Assembly (NCBI RefSeq): GCF_003234965.1
Contig: NZ_QKVK01000006.1
Coordinates: 186,001 to 250,000 of the forward strand
DNA from: Aestuariivirga litoralis
Lineage (GTDB): Bacteria > Pseudomonadota > Alphaproteobacteria > Rhizobiales > Aestuariivirgaceae
Reading direction: 5' to 3'
Length of the DNA stretch: 64,000 nt
Positions 53,358 to 63,380 of the stretch are shown one piece after another (position 1 is the stretch's first letter; each line of letters opens with the position of its first letter). The notes under the pieces are model-generated. The model saw only the letters and a program-made list of their open reading frames with translations, did no database searches and was not told the DNA's origin. A program made the translations under genes and the position numbers.

Positions 53358-53947
53358 GACGGTTTGTACTCGGTGAGGCGGGCGACATAGCGCGCCAGCA
53401 TGTCGATTTCAATGTTGACCCGCTGGCCGACCTTCATGCTGCCCCAGGTGGTGACGGCCTGCGTGTGCGGGATGATGTTGACGCCGAAGTGATTGCCCTC
53501 GACCTCGTTGACGGTGAGGGACGTGCCGTCGATGGCGACCGAGCCCTTGGGCGCGATGAAGCGGGCAAGCTCATCAGGCACGCGGAAGCGGAAACGCACC
53601 GAGTCGCCTTCCGGCGTGATCGAGACGATCTCGCCCAAGCCATCGACATGGCCCGAGACGATGTGGCCGCCCAGCTCGTCGCCGATCCTGAGGGCGCGCT
53701 CGAGGTTGATGCGGGTGCCTTTCCCCCAGTCGCCGAGCGTGGTCTTGGAGAGCGTCTCGGCCGAGGCCTGGATGGCGAACCAGTCCGGCCCCTTCTCGAT
53801 CACCGTCAGGCAGCAGCCGTTGCAGGCAATGGAGGCACCCATGTCGACGGTGCCGAGATCATAGGCCGTGGTGATCTCGAAGCGTGTATCGCCCGCCCTT
53901 TCGACGGCGCGCACGGTGCCGATGTCAGTGATGATGCCGGTGAACAT
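53354..53947 (-). CDS. ribE: Riboflavin synthase alpha chain
   Basis: A 197-residue protein with two similar halves, each starting with a G(I/H) and ending in N-type ligand motifs: [32 protein letters not shown] and [40 protein letters not shown]. It dismutates lumazine to riboflavin. Start is the ATG of MFTGII at 53947. Confidence 0.95.
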   Translation of the reverse strand: MFTGIITDIGTVRAVERAGDTRFEITTAYDLGTVDMGASIACNGCCLTVIEKGPDWFAIQASAETLSKTTLGDWGKGTRINLERALRIGDELGGHIVSGHVDGLGEIVSITPEGDSVRFRFRVPDELARFIAPKGSVAIDGTSLTVNEVEGNHFGVNIIPHTQAVTTWGSMKVGQRVNIEIDMLARYVARLTEYKPS

Positions 53948-53982
53948 TATGGGGTCCGGAAAACCTGCTGCGTCAGTTGTCA

Positions 53983-54099
53983 TTCCCCTCCCCCCTGTGG
54001 GGAGGGGTGGGGGTGGGGGTCGCGCCGCCGGGATGTCGCTGGAGCATGAAGCTCTGGCATCACCCCCACCCCTGCCCCTCCCCACAAGGGGGAGGGGAA
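53983..54099. repeat. Intergenic C/G-rich inverted repeat, family 3
   Basis: TTCCCCTCCCCCCTGTGGGG...GGTGGGGGTGGGGG is mirrored by CACCCCCACCCCTGCCCCTC...AGGGGGAGGGGAA around a 40-base centre. It separates ribD from ribE. Confidence 0.65.
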
Positions 54100-54120
54100 A
54101 CAGGGTGGACAGGGCAAGCG

Positions 54121-55119
54121 CTATTGGCGGGCTTCATAGACGGTCAGGAGGTCGCTCCCAAGCTTTTCCTGCTCGAGGAGGACGAATGGCTGCAATGCCT
54201 GCGCGAGGGGGAGGCCAGCAAGGCCATCGACCCCGTCCGGCCCCAGCGTCACGGGGGAGCGGATCAGGTGGAACTCGTCCACCAGCCCGTCCTCGAGAAA
54301 GCTCCGCGCCACCCGGGCGCCGCCCTCCACCATCAGGCGGTTGATGCCGCGCTGGCCGAGTTCGGCCACCACCTGCCGGGCGGTGCCGCGCAGCACCTCG
54401 GCCCCCTGCTTCGCGAGGTGAGAGCCGGGCGGCAGCTGGCCGTGGCGGCTCATGACGAAGGGCTTCGGCGAGCGGTTGCGGAGGCCGGGGAGGCGGCAGG
54501 TGAGCTCCGGGTCATCCGCCCTGACCGTGCCCATGCCGACGAGGATGGCATTGCACTGGGCGCGCAGAAGGTGGACCCGTGCCTTGGCCTCGGGCCCTGA
54601 GATGGCGGTGCGCCTGCCGACCCCGGCCGCGATCTTGCCGTCCGCGGAAAAGGCCATCTTCAGAATCACTTGGGGGCGCTTCTTCGTAATCCGAGTCAGG
54701 AAGCCCGCCATGTCGCGGCGAGCCTCATCGGCCCCCACTCCGGCCTCGCAGGAGACCCCTGCCCGCCTCAGGATGTCGAAGCCGCCGCCCGAGACGCGGG
54801 GGTCCGGGTCTTCTATGGCGGTGACCACGCGGGCGATGCCGGCGGCCACCAGCGCCTCGGCGCAGGGGCCAGTCTTGCCATGATGCGCGCAGGGTTCCAG
54901 CGTGACATAGGCGGTGGCGCCGCGGGACTTGCTCCCCGCCATCTTCAGCGCTTCCGTCTCGGCATGGGGGCGGCCGCCCGGTTGGGTCCAGCCAATACCG
55001 AGGAGGCGGCCGTCCCTGACGATGACGCAGCCGACATTGGGGTTCTCAGCCGTCGTTCCCAGCGCCCGGCGGCCAAGCCGCAGCGCCAGGTCCATCCAGC
55101 GGGCGTCGTCAGTTGTCAC
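54121..55119 (-). CDS. ribD: Bifunctional deaminase-reductase RibD
   Basis: A 332-residue fusion. The deaminase zinc site is [11 protein letters not shown] with [18 protein letters not shown]; the reductase half has [17 protein letters not shown] and [17 protein letters not shown]. It does two early steps of riboflavin synthesis. GTG 55119 overlaps nrdR by 11 bases; between it and ribE lies the family 3 repeat. Confidence 0.93.
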   Translation of the reverse strand: MTTDDARWMDLALRLGRRALGTTAENPNVGCVIVRDGRLLGIGWTQPGGRPHAETEALKMAGSKSRGATAYVTLEPCAHHGKTGPCAEALVAAGIARVVTAIEDPDPRVSGGGFDILRRAGVSCEAGVGADEARRDMAGFLTRITKKRPQVILKMAFSADGKIAAGVGRRTAISGPEAKARVHLLRAQCNAILVGMGTVRADDPELTCRLPGLRNRSPKPFVMSRHGQLPPGSHLAKQGAEVLRGTARQVVAELGQRGINRLMVEGGARVARSFLEDGLVDEFHLIRSPVTLGPDGVDGLAGLPLAQALQPFVLLEQEKLGSDLLTVYEARQ

Positions 55120-55621
55120 CGGTCTCGCCGTTGTCGTCCTCACCCGAAAGCTCGCCCAGAAGCTCCTCGAAATCCTTGGCTTCGCGGAAGTTCTTGTAGA
55201 CCGAGGCGAAGCGCACATAGGCGACGTCGTCGAGCATCTTGAGGGCTTCCATCACGAGCTTGCCCACGGTTTCCGACTTGATCTCGCTCTCGCCCAGGCT
55301 CTCGAGCCGGCGCACGATGCCGGACACCATGCGCTCCACCCGCTCGGGGTCGACCGGGCGCTTCCGCAGCGCCACCTGGATCGAGCGCATCAGCTTGTCG
55401 CGGTCGAAGGGCACGCGCCGGCCGGACTTCTTCAGCACCATCAGCTCGCGCAGCTGCACCCGCTCGAAGGTGGTGAAGCGGCCGGAGCAATCCGGGCAAT
55501 AGCGGCGGCGGCGGATGGCCGTGCCGTCCTCGGTGGGACGGCTGTCCTTCACCTGGGTTTCTTCGTTGGAGCAGAAGGGGCAGCGCAAGGGATGGTGACT
55601 CAGCGGTTGGCGTTGCACCAT
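55109..55621 (-). CDS. nrdR: Transcriptional repressor NrdR
   Basis: A 170-residue regulator of ribonucleotide reductase genes. The zinc ribbon is [16 protein letters not shown] and [13 protein letters not shown]; the ATP-cone follows ([20 protein letters not shown]). The N-terminus normally reads MRCPFC; here the frame opens 11 residues earlier at ATG 55621, with a TTG at 55588 matching the family start. Confidence 0.93.
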   Translation of the reverse strand: MVQRQPLSHHPLRCPFCSNEETQVKDSRPTEDGTAIRRRRYCPDCSGRFTTFERVQLRELMVLKKSGRRVPFDRDKLMRSIQVALRKRPVDPERVERMVSGIVRRLESLGESEIKSETVGKLVMEALKMLDDVAYVRFASVYKNFREAKDFEELLGELSGEDDNGETGDN

Positions 55622-55681
55622 GTCTGGGGGAGAGGCGGGGGTGGGTCAAGTCCCCACGGCGGCCACCCCGCCGCCCGGGCC

Positions 55682-56698
<1,017 letters not shown>

Positions 56699-56743
56699 TC
56701 ATTAACAAGAGGAAACCCGGACGCGCAACCGGCGACGCATGCC

Positions 56744-57610
56744 CTACTGGCAGATGCGGTAGTCGCCCTTGCGGCGCAGCACGTCGACATGGAAGTGGTC
56801 GCCGTGGAAGGGGTCGGAGCCGGGGCCGAGCACGGTGGTGAAATGCGTGCAGGCCGCCTTGCGGATATCCTCGAGGAACGAGCCCCCCTTGGAAAGGCCG
56901 AGCGCGCCGAGCAGGCCCTCCCCCCAATTGTCCTTGCCGCCCACGCTCACGCCGGTCTTCGCGAACTGGAAGCCGGACATGTCCAGCGCATTGGCCTTGC
57001 TGTGCTCCGACATCTTGCCGGAGGAGCCGTTGTTGCGCCGCCGGCAGGCATAGGAGGTGGCGGTGCGGATCTCCGTCACCTCGGTGCCCAGCCGCTGGCG
57101 CGCGGCGGGCTGCACGTCCTCGATGACCCAGCGGGCAAGGGCTGCCGCCATGTCGCAGGTCTGGGTGGCGGGAGGCGAGAGCTTCACCCCGGCGACGGCG
57201 GTCACCTCGACCGGGGCAGGTGCGCCGCACCCGCCCTGCTCGCCGATGGGGCCGAGCGGCGCATAGGCGAGGTCGAGGCCCTTGAGCAGCGTCCGGCACT
57301 CGGCGCGCGCCGCCTCGATGGTTGCGGCAGGCCAGCCGCCGACGCCCATGGGGGCTGCTGGCGTCGGGCTTTGCGGCGCGACCGCCTCAGGCAAGGGGCG
57401 TGGCTGGGGAACGGGAACGGCATCCGCCGGCGCGGCCTCCATTTCGGCGGGTGGCCGCAGCCGCGGCACGGGCACCGATGCGGCCGGGCTCACCTGCGCG
57501 GCAAGCTCCGGACGCAGCTTCGGTTTCGGCACCGGTTCCGCCGCCCCGGCCGCGGGGGCGGCGGCCAGCCACGCCGCGGCGAGGATCAGGAGCGCTTTCA
57601 CAGGTTGCAT
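56744..57610 (-). CDS. Extensin-like family protein, second copy
   Basis: A 288-residue exported protein with signal (KALLILAAAWLAAAPAAGAA), a short Pro-rich linker with PVPKPKLRPE and PVPRLRPP, and the same C-terminal domain as 35530: YACRRRNNGSSGKMSEHSKA, NALDMSGF and GDHFHVDVLRRKGDYRIC. The SEH and HFHVD residues are shared. A longer insert around SVGGKDNWGEG differs from the first copy. Confidence 0.85.
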   Translation of the reverse strand: MQPVKALLILAAAWLAAAPAAGAAEPVPKPKLRPELAAQVSPAASVPVPRLRPPAEMEAAPADAVPVPQPRPLPEAVAPQSPTPAAPMGVGGWPAATIEAARAECRTLLKGLDLAYAPLGPIGEQGGCGAPAPVEVTAVAGVKLSPPATQTCDMAAALARWVIEDVQPAARQRLGTEVTEIRTATSYACRRRNNGSSGKMSEHSKANALDMSGFQFAKTGVSVGGKDNWGEGLLGALGLSKGGSFLEDIRKAACTHFTTVLGPGSDPFHGDHFHVDVLRRKGDYRICQ

Positions 57611-57908
57611 CTGTGCCGGTCTCTCGCGTCACCGCAAGCCGTCACCAAAGGCGCGGCGCAGCAGCCCTGTTCCCGCGGCAGGACGGGTGCTTGCGAGCCC
57701 GTTCACCCTGTTTGGCAACGGCTGCTTAAGCCTTCCCCGAAAGGCTTCGTAAAGCCTCCCGCAGTTTTGCCCAAATCTCTGAAACCATAAGGAGATGTTT
57801 ACTCAAAGAATTGAGCGGCCCTTAAGGGCTGGAACCTAGCCTCGGACACAACGAGGGGACCCCGGCTGCACGCCGCAGGGGCCCCGCATCAAGGGTGAAC
57901 GCATCGTC

Positions 57909-58421
57909 ATGCCAGCTGATCCGAAGGCCACCGCAAGCCTCCCCGCAGAGACGGGACCGGCGCCCGTGAAGCTCAAGTATCTCGACTCGCTCAACCTCAT
58001 CGAGCGCCTGCACCGCCGCCTGCTGGAGGTCATCAAGGATGACTTCGAGCGCCATGGCGAGCCGGGCATCAACCCGGTGCAGGCCCTGCTCATCTACAAC
58101 ATGGCGGACGCCGAACTGACGGCGGGCGAGCTCAAGAGCCGTGGCCATTACCAGGGCTCCAACGTCTCCTATAACCTGAAGAAACTGGTCGAGGCGGGCT
58201 ACGTGCACCATGAGCGCTCGGCCAGCGACCGGCGCTCCGTCCGGGTGCGCCTCACGCCCAAGGGCCAGGCCATCCGCAACCGCGTCGACGCGCTCTATGA
58301 CCGGCAGCTTCGCGCGGTGGAGCAGGTCGCCGGGCTTGGCGCGGAAGAGCTCGAGCGCATCAACAAGTCGCTCGCCCGGCTCGAGCGCTACTGGACCGAC
58401 CAGATCCTCTACCGACTGTGA
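57909..58421 (+). CDS. ldtR: MarR-family regulator, LdtR-like
   Basis: A 170-residue MarR protein: LNLIERLHRRLLEVIKDDFE, GINPVQALLIYNMADAELTA and the recognition helix GHYQGSNVSYNLKKLVEAGY with the wing ERSASDRRSVRVRLTPKG. In Rhizobiales and Liberibacter the MarR protein LdtR controls an adjacent L,D-transpeptidase; that enzyme gene follows here. It probably controls the promoter at 58575. Confidence 0.85.
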   Translation: MPADPKATASLPAETGPAPVKLKYLDSLNLIERLHRRLLEVIKDDFERHGEPGINPVQALLIYNMADAELTAGELKSRGHYQGSNVSYNLKKLVEAGYVHHERSASDRRSVRVRLTPKGQAIRNRVDALYDRQLRAVEQVAGLGAEELERINKSLARLERYWTDQILYRL

Positions 58422-58448
58422 TCCTTTCCGACCCTGCAAACGGCCGGC

Positions 58449-58486
58449 GGGGCCGTGCTGTTGCCCAAAAGCATCAGCACGGCCCC
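58449..58486 (+). terminator. Hairpin between ldtR and ldtP
   Basis: GGGGCCGTGCTG pairs perfectly with CAGCACGGCCCC around a 14-base loop, 28 bases after the ldtR stop. No T run; terminator, attenuator or processing site. Confidence 0.5.
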
Positions 58487-58574
58487 AACTCCTTCGCGGT
58501 CGAACCCGGCGTTGCGTCATATCTCATTGTTGCCGCATTTGGCGGGCTTGTCGTGGCTGCAATGTGGCCTGGTT

Positions 58575-58603
58575 TTGACGAGTCGGGCCCCAACTGGTAT
58601 TGA
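58575..58603 (+). promoter_or_regulatory. Promoter of the L,D-transpeptidase gene
   Basis: TTGACG (58575-58580), 17 bases, TATTGA (58598-58603), 59 bases before the ATG at 58662. Confidence 0.6.
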
Positions 58604-58661
58604 GGCCGCGGCGGTGTCGAGGCGCAAAAGCGCCACTGCGGTCCCGGAGAATGAGGTTGTG

Positions 58662-60734
58662 ATGAAGTTGTGGTCTGTCGCGCGGTCGAAGTGCGCCCTC
58701 AAGAGTGTGTCCCTGGCGCTGCTGCTGTCACTGACGGTCACCCTCGCGCTCCCTGCCCCGGGTCATGCCGATGAGGACAAGTCGCTGTTCTCGCAGCTGA
58801 ACCGCAAGAAGAAGGGCACTGCCCAGCCGGCCACCGCCGGCCACACGGCGGGCTCCGGCATTGCCGCAACCACCGAAACCCGCGTCATCAATGACGGCAG
58901 CGTCGCGCCCTTCATCACGCCGGACAGCCCGGCGCAGATCCAGGCGATGGCCGACAAATATGCCAAGATCGTCGCCGACGGCGGCTGGCCCGTGGTGCCC
59001 AAGGGCCGCATCAAGAAGGGCTCCAAGAGCAAGCAGGTGGCGATCCTCAACCAGCGCCTGTTCGTCGAGGGCTATCTGCCCGCCGAAGCGACCCAGGGCG
59101 AGTATCAGCAGGTCTTCACCTCTGCCACGGAAGACGGTCTGAAGCGCTTCCAGTCGAACCACGGCCTGGCGCCCAGCGGCGTCGTCGACGGCGCGACGCT
59201 TGGCGCCCTCAACGTCACGGCCCAGCAGCGCCTCGCCACCATCCAGGCCAACATTCCGCGGCTTGCCGAATACTCGAAGGACCTCGGCCCCCGCTACATC
59301 GTGGTCAACGTGCCCGCCCAGCAGATCGAGGCCGTATCGGACGGCAAGGTCTATTCGCTGCACAACGCCATCGTAGGGCGCGAGTCGCGCCCCACCCCGG
59401 TGGCGATGACGCCGCTCACCATCGTGCGTTTCAATCCGTACTGGAACGCGCCGCCCTCGATCATCGAGCGTGACATCATCCCGCGCATGCAGTCGCGCGG
59501 CGCCTCCAAGGTGCTGGCCGACATGAACATCAAGGTGTTCAAGGGCGTGGGCGGCCCGGAGGTGGACCCCGACAAGATCAACTGGCGCACCGCCAAGATC
59601 ACCGACTATCACTTCCGCCAGGAGCCGGGCGGCGACAACGCCATGGCCACCGCCAAGATCGAGTTCACCAGCCCCTTCGGCATCTACCTTCACGACACGC
59701 CGGAGCCGCAGCTGTTCAAGACCGCCAACCGCTTCTATTCCTCAGGCTGCGTGCGCGTCGACAAGGTGGCGATCCTGATCAACTGGATCCTGCAGGGCCA
59801 GGACGGCATCGACCAGGCCAAGATCGCCAGCCTCGCCGAAACCAAGGAGCGGCTTGACGTCAACATCGCCAATGCGCCGCAGCTGCGCGTGGCCTATCTC
59901 ACGGCCTGGCCGGCGAAGGACGGCGTGGCCGCCTTCCGCGACGACGTCTATGACCTCGACGGCACGGGCTTCGTGGTCGGCCAGCCGCTGCCGGTGGGCG
60001 AGAAGATGAACGGCCAGCGCTTCGTGCTGAAGCCCATCCCCTACCTTCAGGACGACATCGACGACAGCGCCGGCGGCATCTTCGCCTCGCTGTTCCGCGG
60101 CAAGAGCGCCGAAAACGACGTGGTGCGCCCCGGCCAGAACAAGAAGGCCGGCGACAGCCTGATCAACCTCGGCGGCAAGCAGCCGGCAAAGCAGGCCACG
60201 GCGAAGCAGACGGGCAAGGCGGCCAAGGCCACCGGCCCCGCCAAGAAGCAGATGTTCGGCAGCAGCAAGGATGAGCTGGCCTCCGACTCGTCCTCGACCA
60301 CCACCACCACCACGACCACCAAGGGCGGCAAGAAGAAGGTGGTGCAGAAGACGAAGAAGGGCGCCAAGCCCGCTGCCACGGCCGCCAAGTCGACGCCCGC
60401 AAAGTCGGCGGCAGCGAAGCCCGCTGCCAAGACCGCTGCGGCCAGCAGCAAGGCCAAGCCTGCGGCGACCACCACGGCTGCGGCCAAGGCCACCGACGCA
60501 ACCAAGAAGCCTGCCGCAACCGCGGCGGCCACGCCCGCCACGCCCGCGACCAAGACGGCGACCGCAGCGGCCAAGCCTGCCACCGCCGCCAAGCCTGCGA
60601 CGGCCGCCAAGCCCGCCACCAGCTGCAAGCCCGGCGCCGATGGCAAGCTGCCGGCCGGGTGCCCGGCACCCAAGCCCGCCGCCGCTGCCAAGCCCCCGGC
60701 CACTGCCGCCAAGACCACGACCGCCACCAACTGA
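58662..60734 (+). CDS. ldtP: L,D-transpeptidase with low-complexity tail
   Basis: A 690-residue exported enzyme. Signal (SVSLALLLSLTVTLALPAPG) about 13-35; a peptidoglycan-binding repeat with VAILNQRLFVEGYLPAEATQ; the YkuD domain with VNVPAQQIEAVSDGKVY, the His in FGIYLHDTPEPQLF and the Cys nucleophile in YSSGCVRVDKVAIL. It forms 3-3 cross-links in peptidoglycan. The last ~200 residues are a Lys/Ala/Pro/Thr-rich tail with runs such as TTTTTTTT and AAKPATAAKPATAAKP, ending with two Cys in SCKPGADGKLPAGCPAPK. ATG 58662 has GAGG upstream. Confidence 0.92.
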   Translation: MKLWSVARSKCALKSVSLALLLSLTVTLALPAPGHADEDKSLFSQLNRKKKGTAQPATAGHTAGSGIAATTETRVINDGSVAPFITPDSPAQIQAMADKYAKIVADGGWPVVPKGRIKKGSKSKQVAILNQRLFVEGYLPAEATQGEYQQVFTSATEDGLKRFQSNHGLAPSGVVDGATLGALNVTAQQRLATIQANIPRLAEYSKDLGPRYIVVNVPAQQIEAVSDGKVYSLHNAIVGRESRPTPVAMTPLTIVRFNPYWNAPPSIIERDIIPRMQSRGASKVLADMNIKVFKGVGGPEVDPDKINWRTAKITDYHFRQEPGGDNAMATAKIEFTSPFGIYLHDTPEPQLFKTANRFYSSGCVRVDKVAILINWILQGQDGIDQAKIASLAETKERLDVNIANAPQLRVAYLTAWPAKDGVAAFRDDVYDLDGTGFVVGQPLPVGEKMNGQRFVLKPIPYLQDDIDDSAGGIFASLFRGKSAENDVVRPGQNKKAGDSLINLGGKQPAKQATAKQTGKAAKATGPAKKQMFGSSKDELASDSSSTTTTTTTTKGGKKKVVQKTKKGAKPAATAAKSTPAKSAAAKPAAKTAAASSKAKPAATTTAAAKATDATKKPAATAAATPATPATKTATAAAKPATAAKPATAAKPATSCKPGADGKLPAGCPAPKPAAAAKPPATAAKTTTATN

Positions 60735-60757
60735 GGCAGCGCACATCGGAATCCAGC

Positions 60758-60784
60758 ACGGGCGGGAGCATCTCCCGCCCGTTT
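60758..60784 (+). terminator. Terminator of ldtP
   Basis: CGGGCGGGAG pairs with CTCCCGCCCG around CAT, followed by TTTG. Confidence 0.7.
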
Positions 60785-60923
60785 GCATTGGGGCGACGCA
60801 AAAGCCGTTCATCCTGCCGCATCGGGCCAGCACCGGGCGCTAGCCAAAGATGTATCTGGACCTCACCCGCGCAATCTGCCAATTGCGCCTCACCGTATTG
60901 CGACTGCGCTGGAGGAGACAGAC

Positions 60924-62291
60924 ATGGCGAAGAAGGCTGCGAAGAAGACCGTGAAGAAGGCTGCAAGGAAGCCCGCGAAAAAGGCCGCTTCGGCCAAGAA
61001 GGCCGCGAAGCGCGCGCCGCTGTTCCCCGGCTTCTTCAAGGAGGCGCTCGCCAAGTCCGACCCGAAGATCGCCAAGGCCATTGCCAGCGAACTTGGCCGG
61101 CAGCAGCACGAGATCGAGCTGATCGCGTCGGAGAACATCGTCTCGAAGGCGGTGCTGGAAGCCCAGGGCTCGGTGATGACCAACAAGTATGCGGAAGGCT
61201 ATCCGGGCCGCCGCTACTATGGCGGCTGCCAGTATGTCGACGTCTCCGAGCAGCTGGCCATCGACCGCGCCAAGGCGCTGTTTAACTGCGCCTATGCCAA
61301 CGTCCAGCCGCACTCCGGCGCCACGGCGAACCAGGCCGTGTTCTTTGCGCTCCTGCAGCCCGGCGATACCTACATGGGCCTCGACCTCGCCTGCGGCGGT
61401 CACCTGACGCATGGTTCGCCCGTCAACCAGTCGGGCAAGTGGTTCACGGTTGCGCCCTACAAGGTGCGCGAGGACAACCACCTCATCGACTATGACAAGC
61501 TCGAGGCGCAGGCCCATGCGGTGAAGCCCAAGCTCATCATCGCCGGCGGCTCCGCCTATCCGCGCATCATCGACTTCAAGCGCTTCCGCCAGATCGCGGA
61601 CGCCGTGGGCGCCAAGCTGATGGTCGACATGGCCCACTTCGCCGGCCTCGTCGCGGGCGGCGTGCATCCGAATCCGCTGGAGTACGCCCATGTCGTGACC
61701 ACCACGACCCACAAGACGCTGCGCGGCCCGCGCGGCGGCCTGATCCTCTCCAACGACGAGGACCTCGGCAAGAAGTTCAACTCGGCCGTCTTCCCGGGCC
61801 TGCAGGGCGGCCCGCTCGAGCACGTCATCGCCGCCAAGGCGGTGGCCTTCGGTGAGGCACTGCGCCCCGCCTTCAAGAAATACGCCAAGCAGGTGGCCGA
61901 CAACGCCAAGACGCTGGCCAAGGCGATGATCGACGGCGGCTCGGACCTCGTCTCCGGCGGCACCGACACGCACCTGATGCTGGTCGACCTGCGCAAGAAG
62001 GGTGTGACCGGCAAGGCCGCCGAGGCCTCGCTGGGCCGCGCCTTCATCACCTGCAACAAGAACGGCATTCCCTTCGACCCGGCCCCCTTCACCATCACGA
62101 GCGGGATCCGGCTGGGCACGCCCGCCGGCACCACCCGCGGCTTCGGCGCGGCGGAGTTCACGGAAGTCGGCGCGCTGATCAACGAAGTGCTCGACGGCCT
62201 CGCCAGGAACGGCGAGGAGAAGAACGGCAAGGTCGAGAAGGCCGTGGCTGCGAAGGTCAAGAAGCTGACCGCCAGGTTCCCGATCTACTGA
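60924..62291 (+). CDS. glyA: Serine hydroxymethyltransferase with H1-like N-terminal tail
   Basis: A 455-residue PLP enzyme that makes glycine and methylene-THF. The catalytic part is complete: [40 protein letters not shown], the PLP Lys in [19 protein letters not shown] and [15 protein letters not shown]. Before this, residues 2-32 ([20 protein letters not shown] and on to [11 protein letters not shown]) form a Lys/Ala tail as in histone H1 or bacterial H1-like proteins; normal GlyA begins near [18 protein letters not shown] lies 7 bases before the ATG, so the tail is within the translated frame. It may add nucleic-acid binding; that is inference. Confidence 0.93.
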   Translation: MAKKAAKKTVKKAARKPAKKAASAKKAAKRAPLFPGFFKEALAKSDPKIAKAIASELGRQQHEIELIASENIVSKAVLEAQGSVMTNKYAEGYPGRRYYGGCQYVDVSEQLAIDRAKALFNCAYANVQPHSGATANQAVFFALLQPGDTYMGLDLACGGHLTHGSPVNQSGKWFTVAPYKVREDNHLIDYDKLEAQAHAVKPKLIIAGGSAYPRIIDFKRFRQIADAVGAKLMVDMAHFAGLVAGGVHPNPLEYAHVVTTTTHKTLRGPRGGLILSNDEDLGKKFNSAVFPGLQGGPLEHVIAAKAVAFGEALRPAFKKYAKQVADNAKTLAKAMIDGGSDLVSGGTDTHLMLVDLRKKGVTGKAAEASLGRAFITCNKNGIPFDPAPFTITSGIRLGTPAGTTRGFGAAEFTEVGALINEVLDGLARNGEEKNGKVEKAVAAKVKKLTARFPIY

Positions 62292-62314
62292 CCGGACGGC
62301 GGGACACGAGCGAC

Positions 62315-62346
62315 ATGGCCGGGCTGCGACCCGGCCATTTTGCTTT
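62315..62346 (+). terminator. Terminator of glyA
   Basis: ATGGCCGGG pairs with CCCGGCCAT around CTGCGA, followed by TTTGCTTT. Confidence 0.8.
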
Positions 62347-62353
62347 GGCGGGA

Positions 62354-63232
62354 CTAGCTCCGGTCGAGGTTCTGGAAGCGTGCGATCAGGCTCGAGGTGT
62401 CCCACCGGCCGCCGCCCAGCTTCTGCACCTCGGCATAGAACTGGTCGACCAGCGCGGTGACGGGAAGCGGCGCGCCGTTGCGGCGCGATTCATCGAGGCA
62501 GATGCCGAGGTCCTTGCGCATCCAGTCGGCGGCAAATCCGAAGTCGAACTTGCCGGCGATCATGGTCTTGTGCCGGTTCTCCATCTGCCACGAGCCGGCA
62601 GCTCCCTTGGAGATGACCTCGATCACGTCCTCCATCGGCAGGCCGGCCTTCATGCCGAAGTTGATGGCCTCGGCGAGGCCCTGGACGAGACCGGCAATGG
62701 CAATCTGGTTGACCATCTTTGCAAGCTGCCCCGACCCCGCCGGGCCCAGCAGCTTCCGCATGCGCGAGAAATGCGCGATCAGCGGTTCGGCCCGGGCATA
62801 ATCCTCAGGATCGCCGCCGCACATCACGGTGAGCACGCCATTCTCCGCGCCGGCCTGGCCGCCGGAGACGGGCGCATCGACGAAGCCGAGGCCCCTGCCC
62901 TTGGCGGCGGCGTGCAGTTCACGCGCCACCCGTGCCGAGGCGGTGGTGTGATCGATGAACACCGCGCCCGGCTTCATCGCCTGGAATGCACCCTCGGGAC
63001 CGGTGGTGACCTGGCGCAGGTCATCATCATTGCCGACGCAGGCGAAGACGAAGTCGGCGTCCTTCGCGGCCGCGGCGGGGGTTGGCGCCGTGGCGCCGCC
63101 GAAAGCTTCGGCCCATTTTGCGGCCTTCGCCGCCGTGCGGTTGTAGACCGTCACCTGCAGGCCGCCCCGCGCGACAAGATGCCCCGCCATCGGATAACCC
63201 ATCACTCCGAGCCCAATCCACGCCACGCGCAT
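62354..63232 (-). CDS. 3-hydroxyisobutyrate dehydrogenase-family oxidoreductase
   Basis: A 292-residue beta-hydroxyacid dehydrogenase. The Rossmann motif is VAWIGLGVMGYPMAGHLV; FVDAPVSGGQAGAENGVLTV is the substrate loop, and the catalytic Lys is in GSGQLAKMVNQIAIAGLVQG. Related to tartronate semialdehyde and 3-hydroxyisobutyrate dehydrogenases; it cannot be narrowed. CAGGAG 8 bases upstream fixes ATG 63232. Confidence 0.9.
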   Translation of the reverse strand: MRVAWIGLGVMGYPMAGHLVARGGLQVTVYNRTAAKAAKWAEAFGGATAPTPAAAAKDADFVFACVGNDDDLRQVTTGPEGAFQAMKPGAVFIDHTTASARVARELHAAAKGRGLGFVDAPVSGGQAGAENGVLTVMCGGDPEDYARAEPLIAHFSRMRKLLGPAGSGQLAKMVNQIAIAGLVQGLAEAINFGMKAGLPMEDVIEVISKGAAGSWQMENRHKTMIAGKFDFGFAADWMRKDLGICLDESRRNGAPLPVTALVDQFYAEVQKLGGGRWDTSSLIARFQNLDRS

Positions 63233-63380
63233 CCGAAACACTCCTGAAATGTCACGGCTTTCCTAGGCCATCGCGGGGACTGAATCAACGTGGGGCGGCG
63301 CGCGTGAGCCTTGCATGGCGGCGTGCACGTGGCATTATATGGATATAGATGATTGACGCTTTTCACCGGAGCAGGCCGAC

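Noticed and set aside
53947-54121. FMN riboswitch in the rib cluster
   Set aside because: The region is explained by a C/G-run inverted repeat; conserved RFN boxes are absent.
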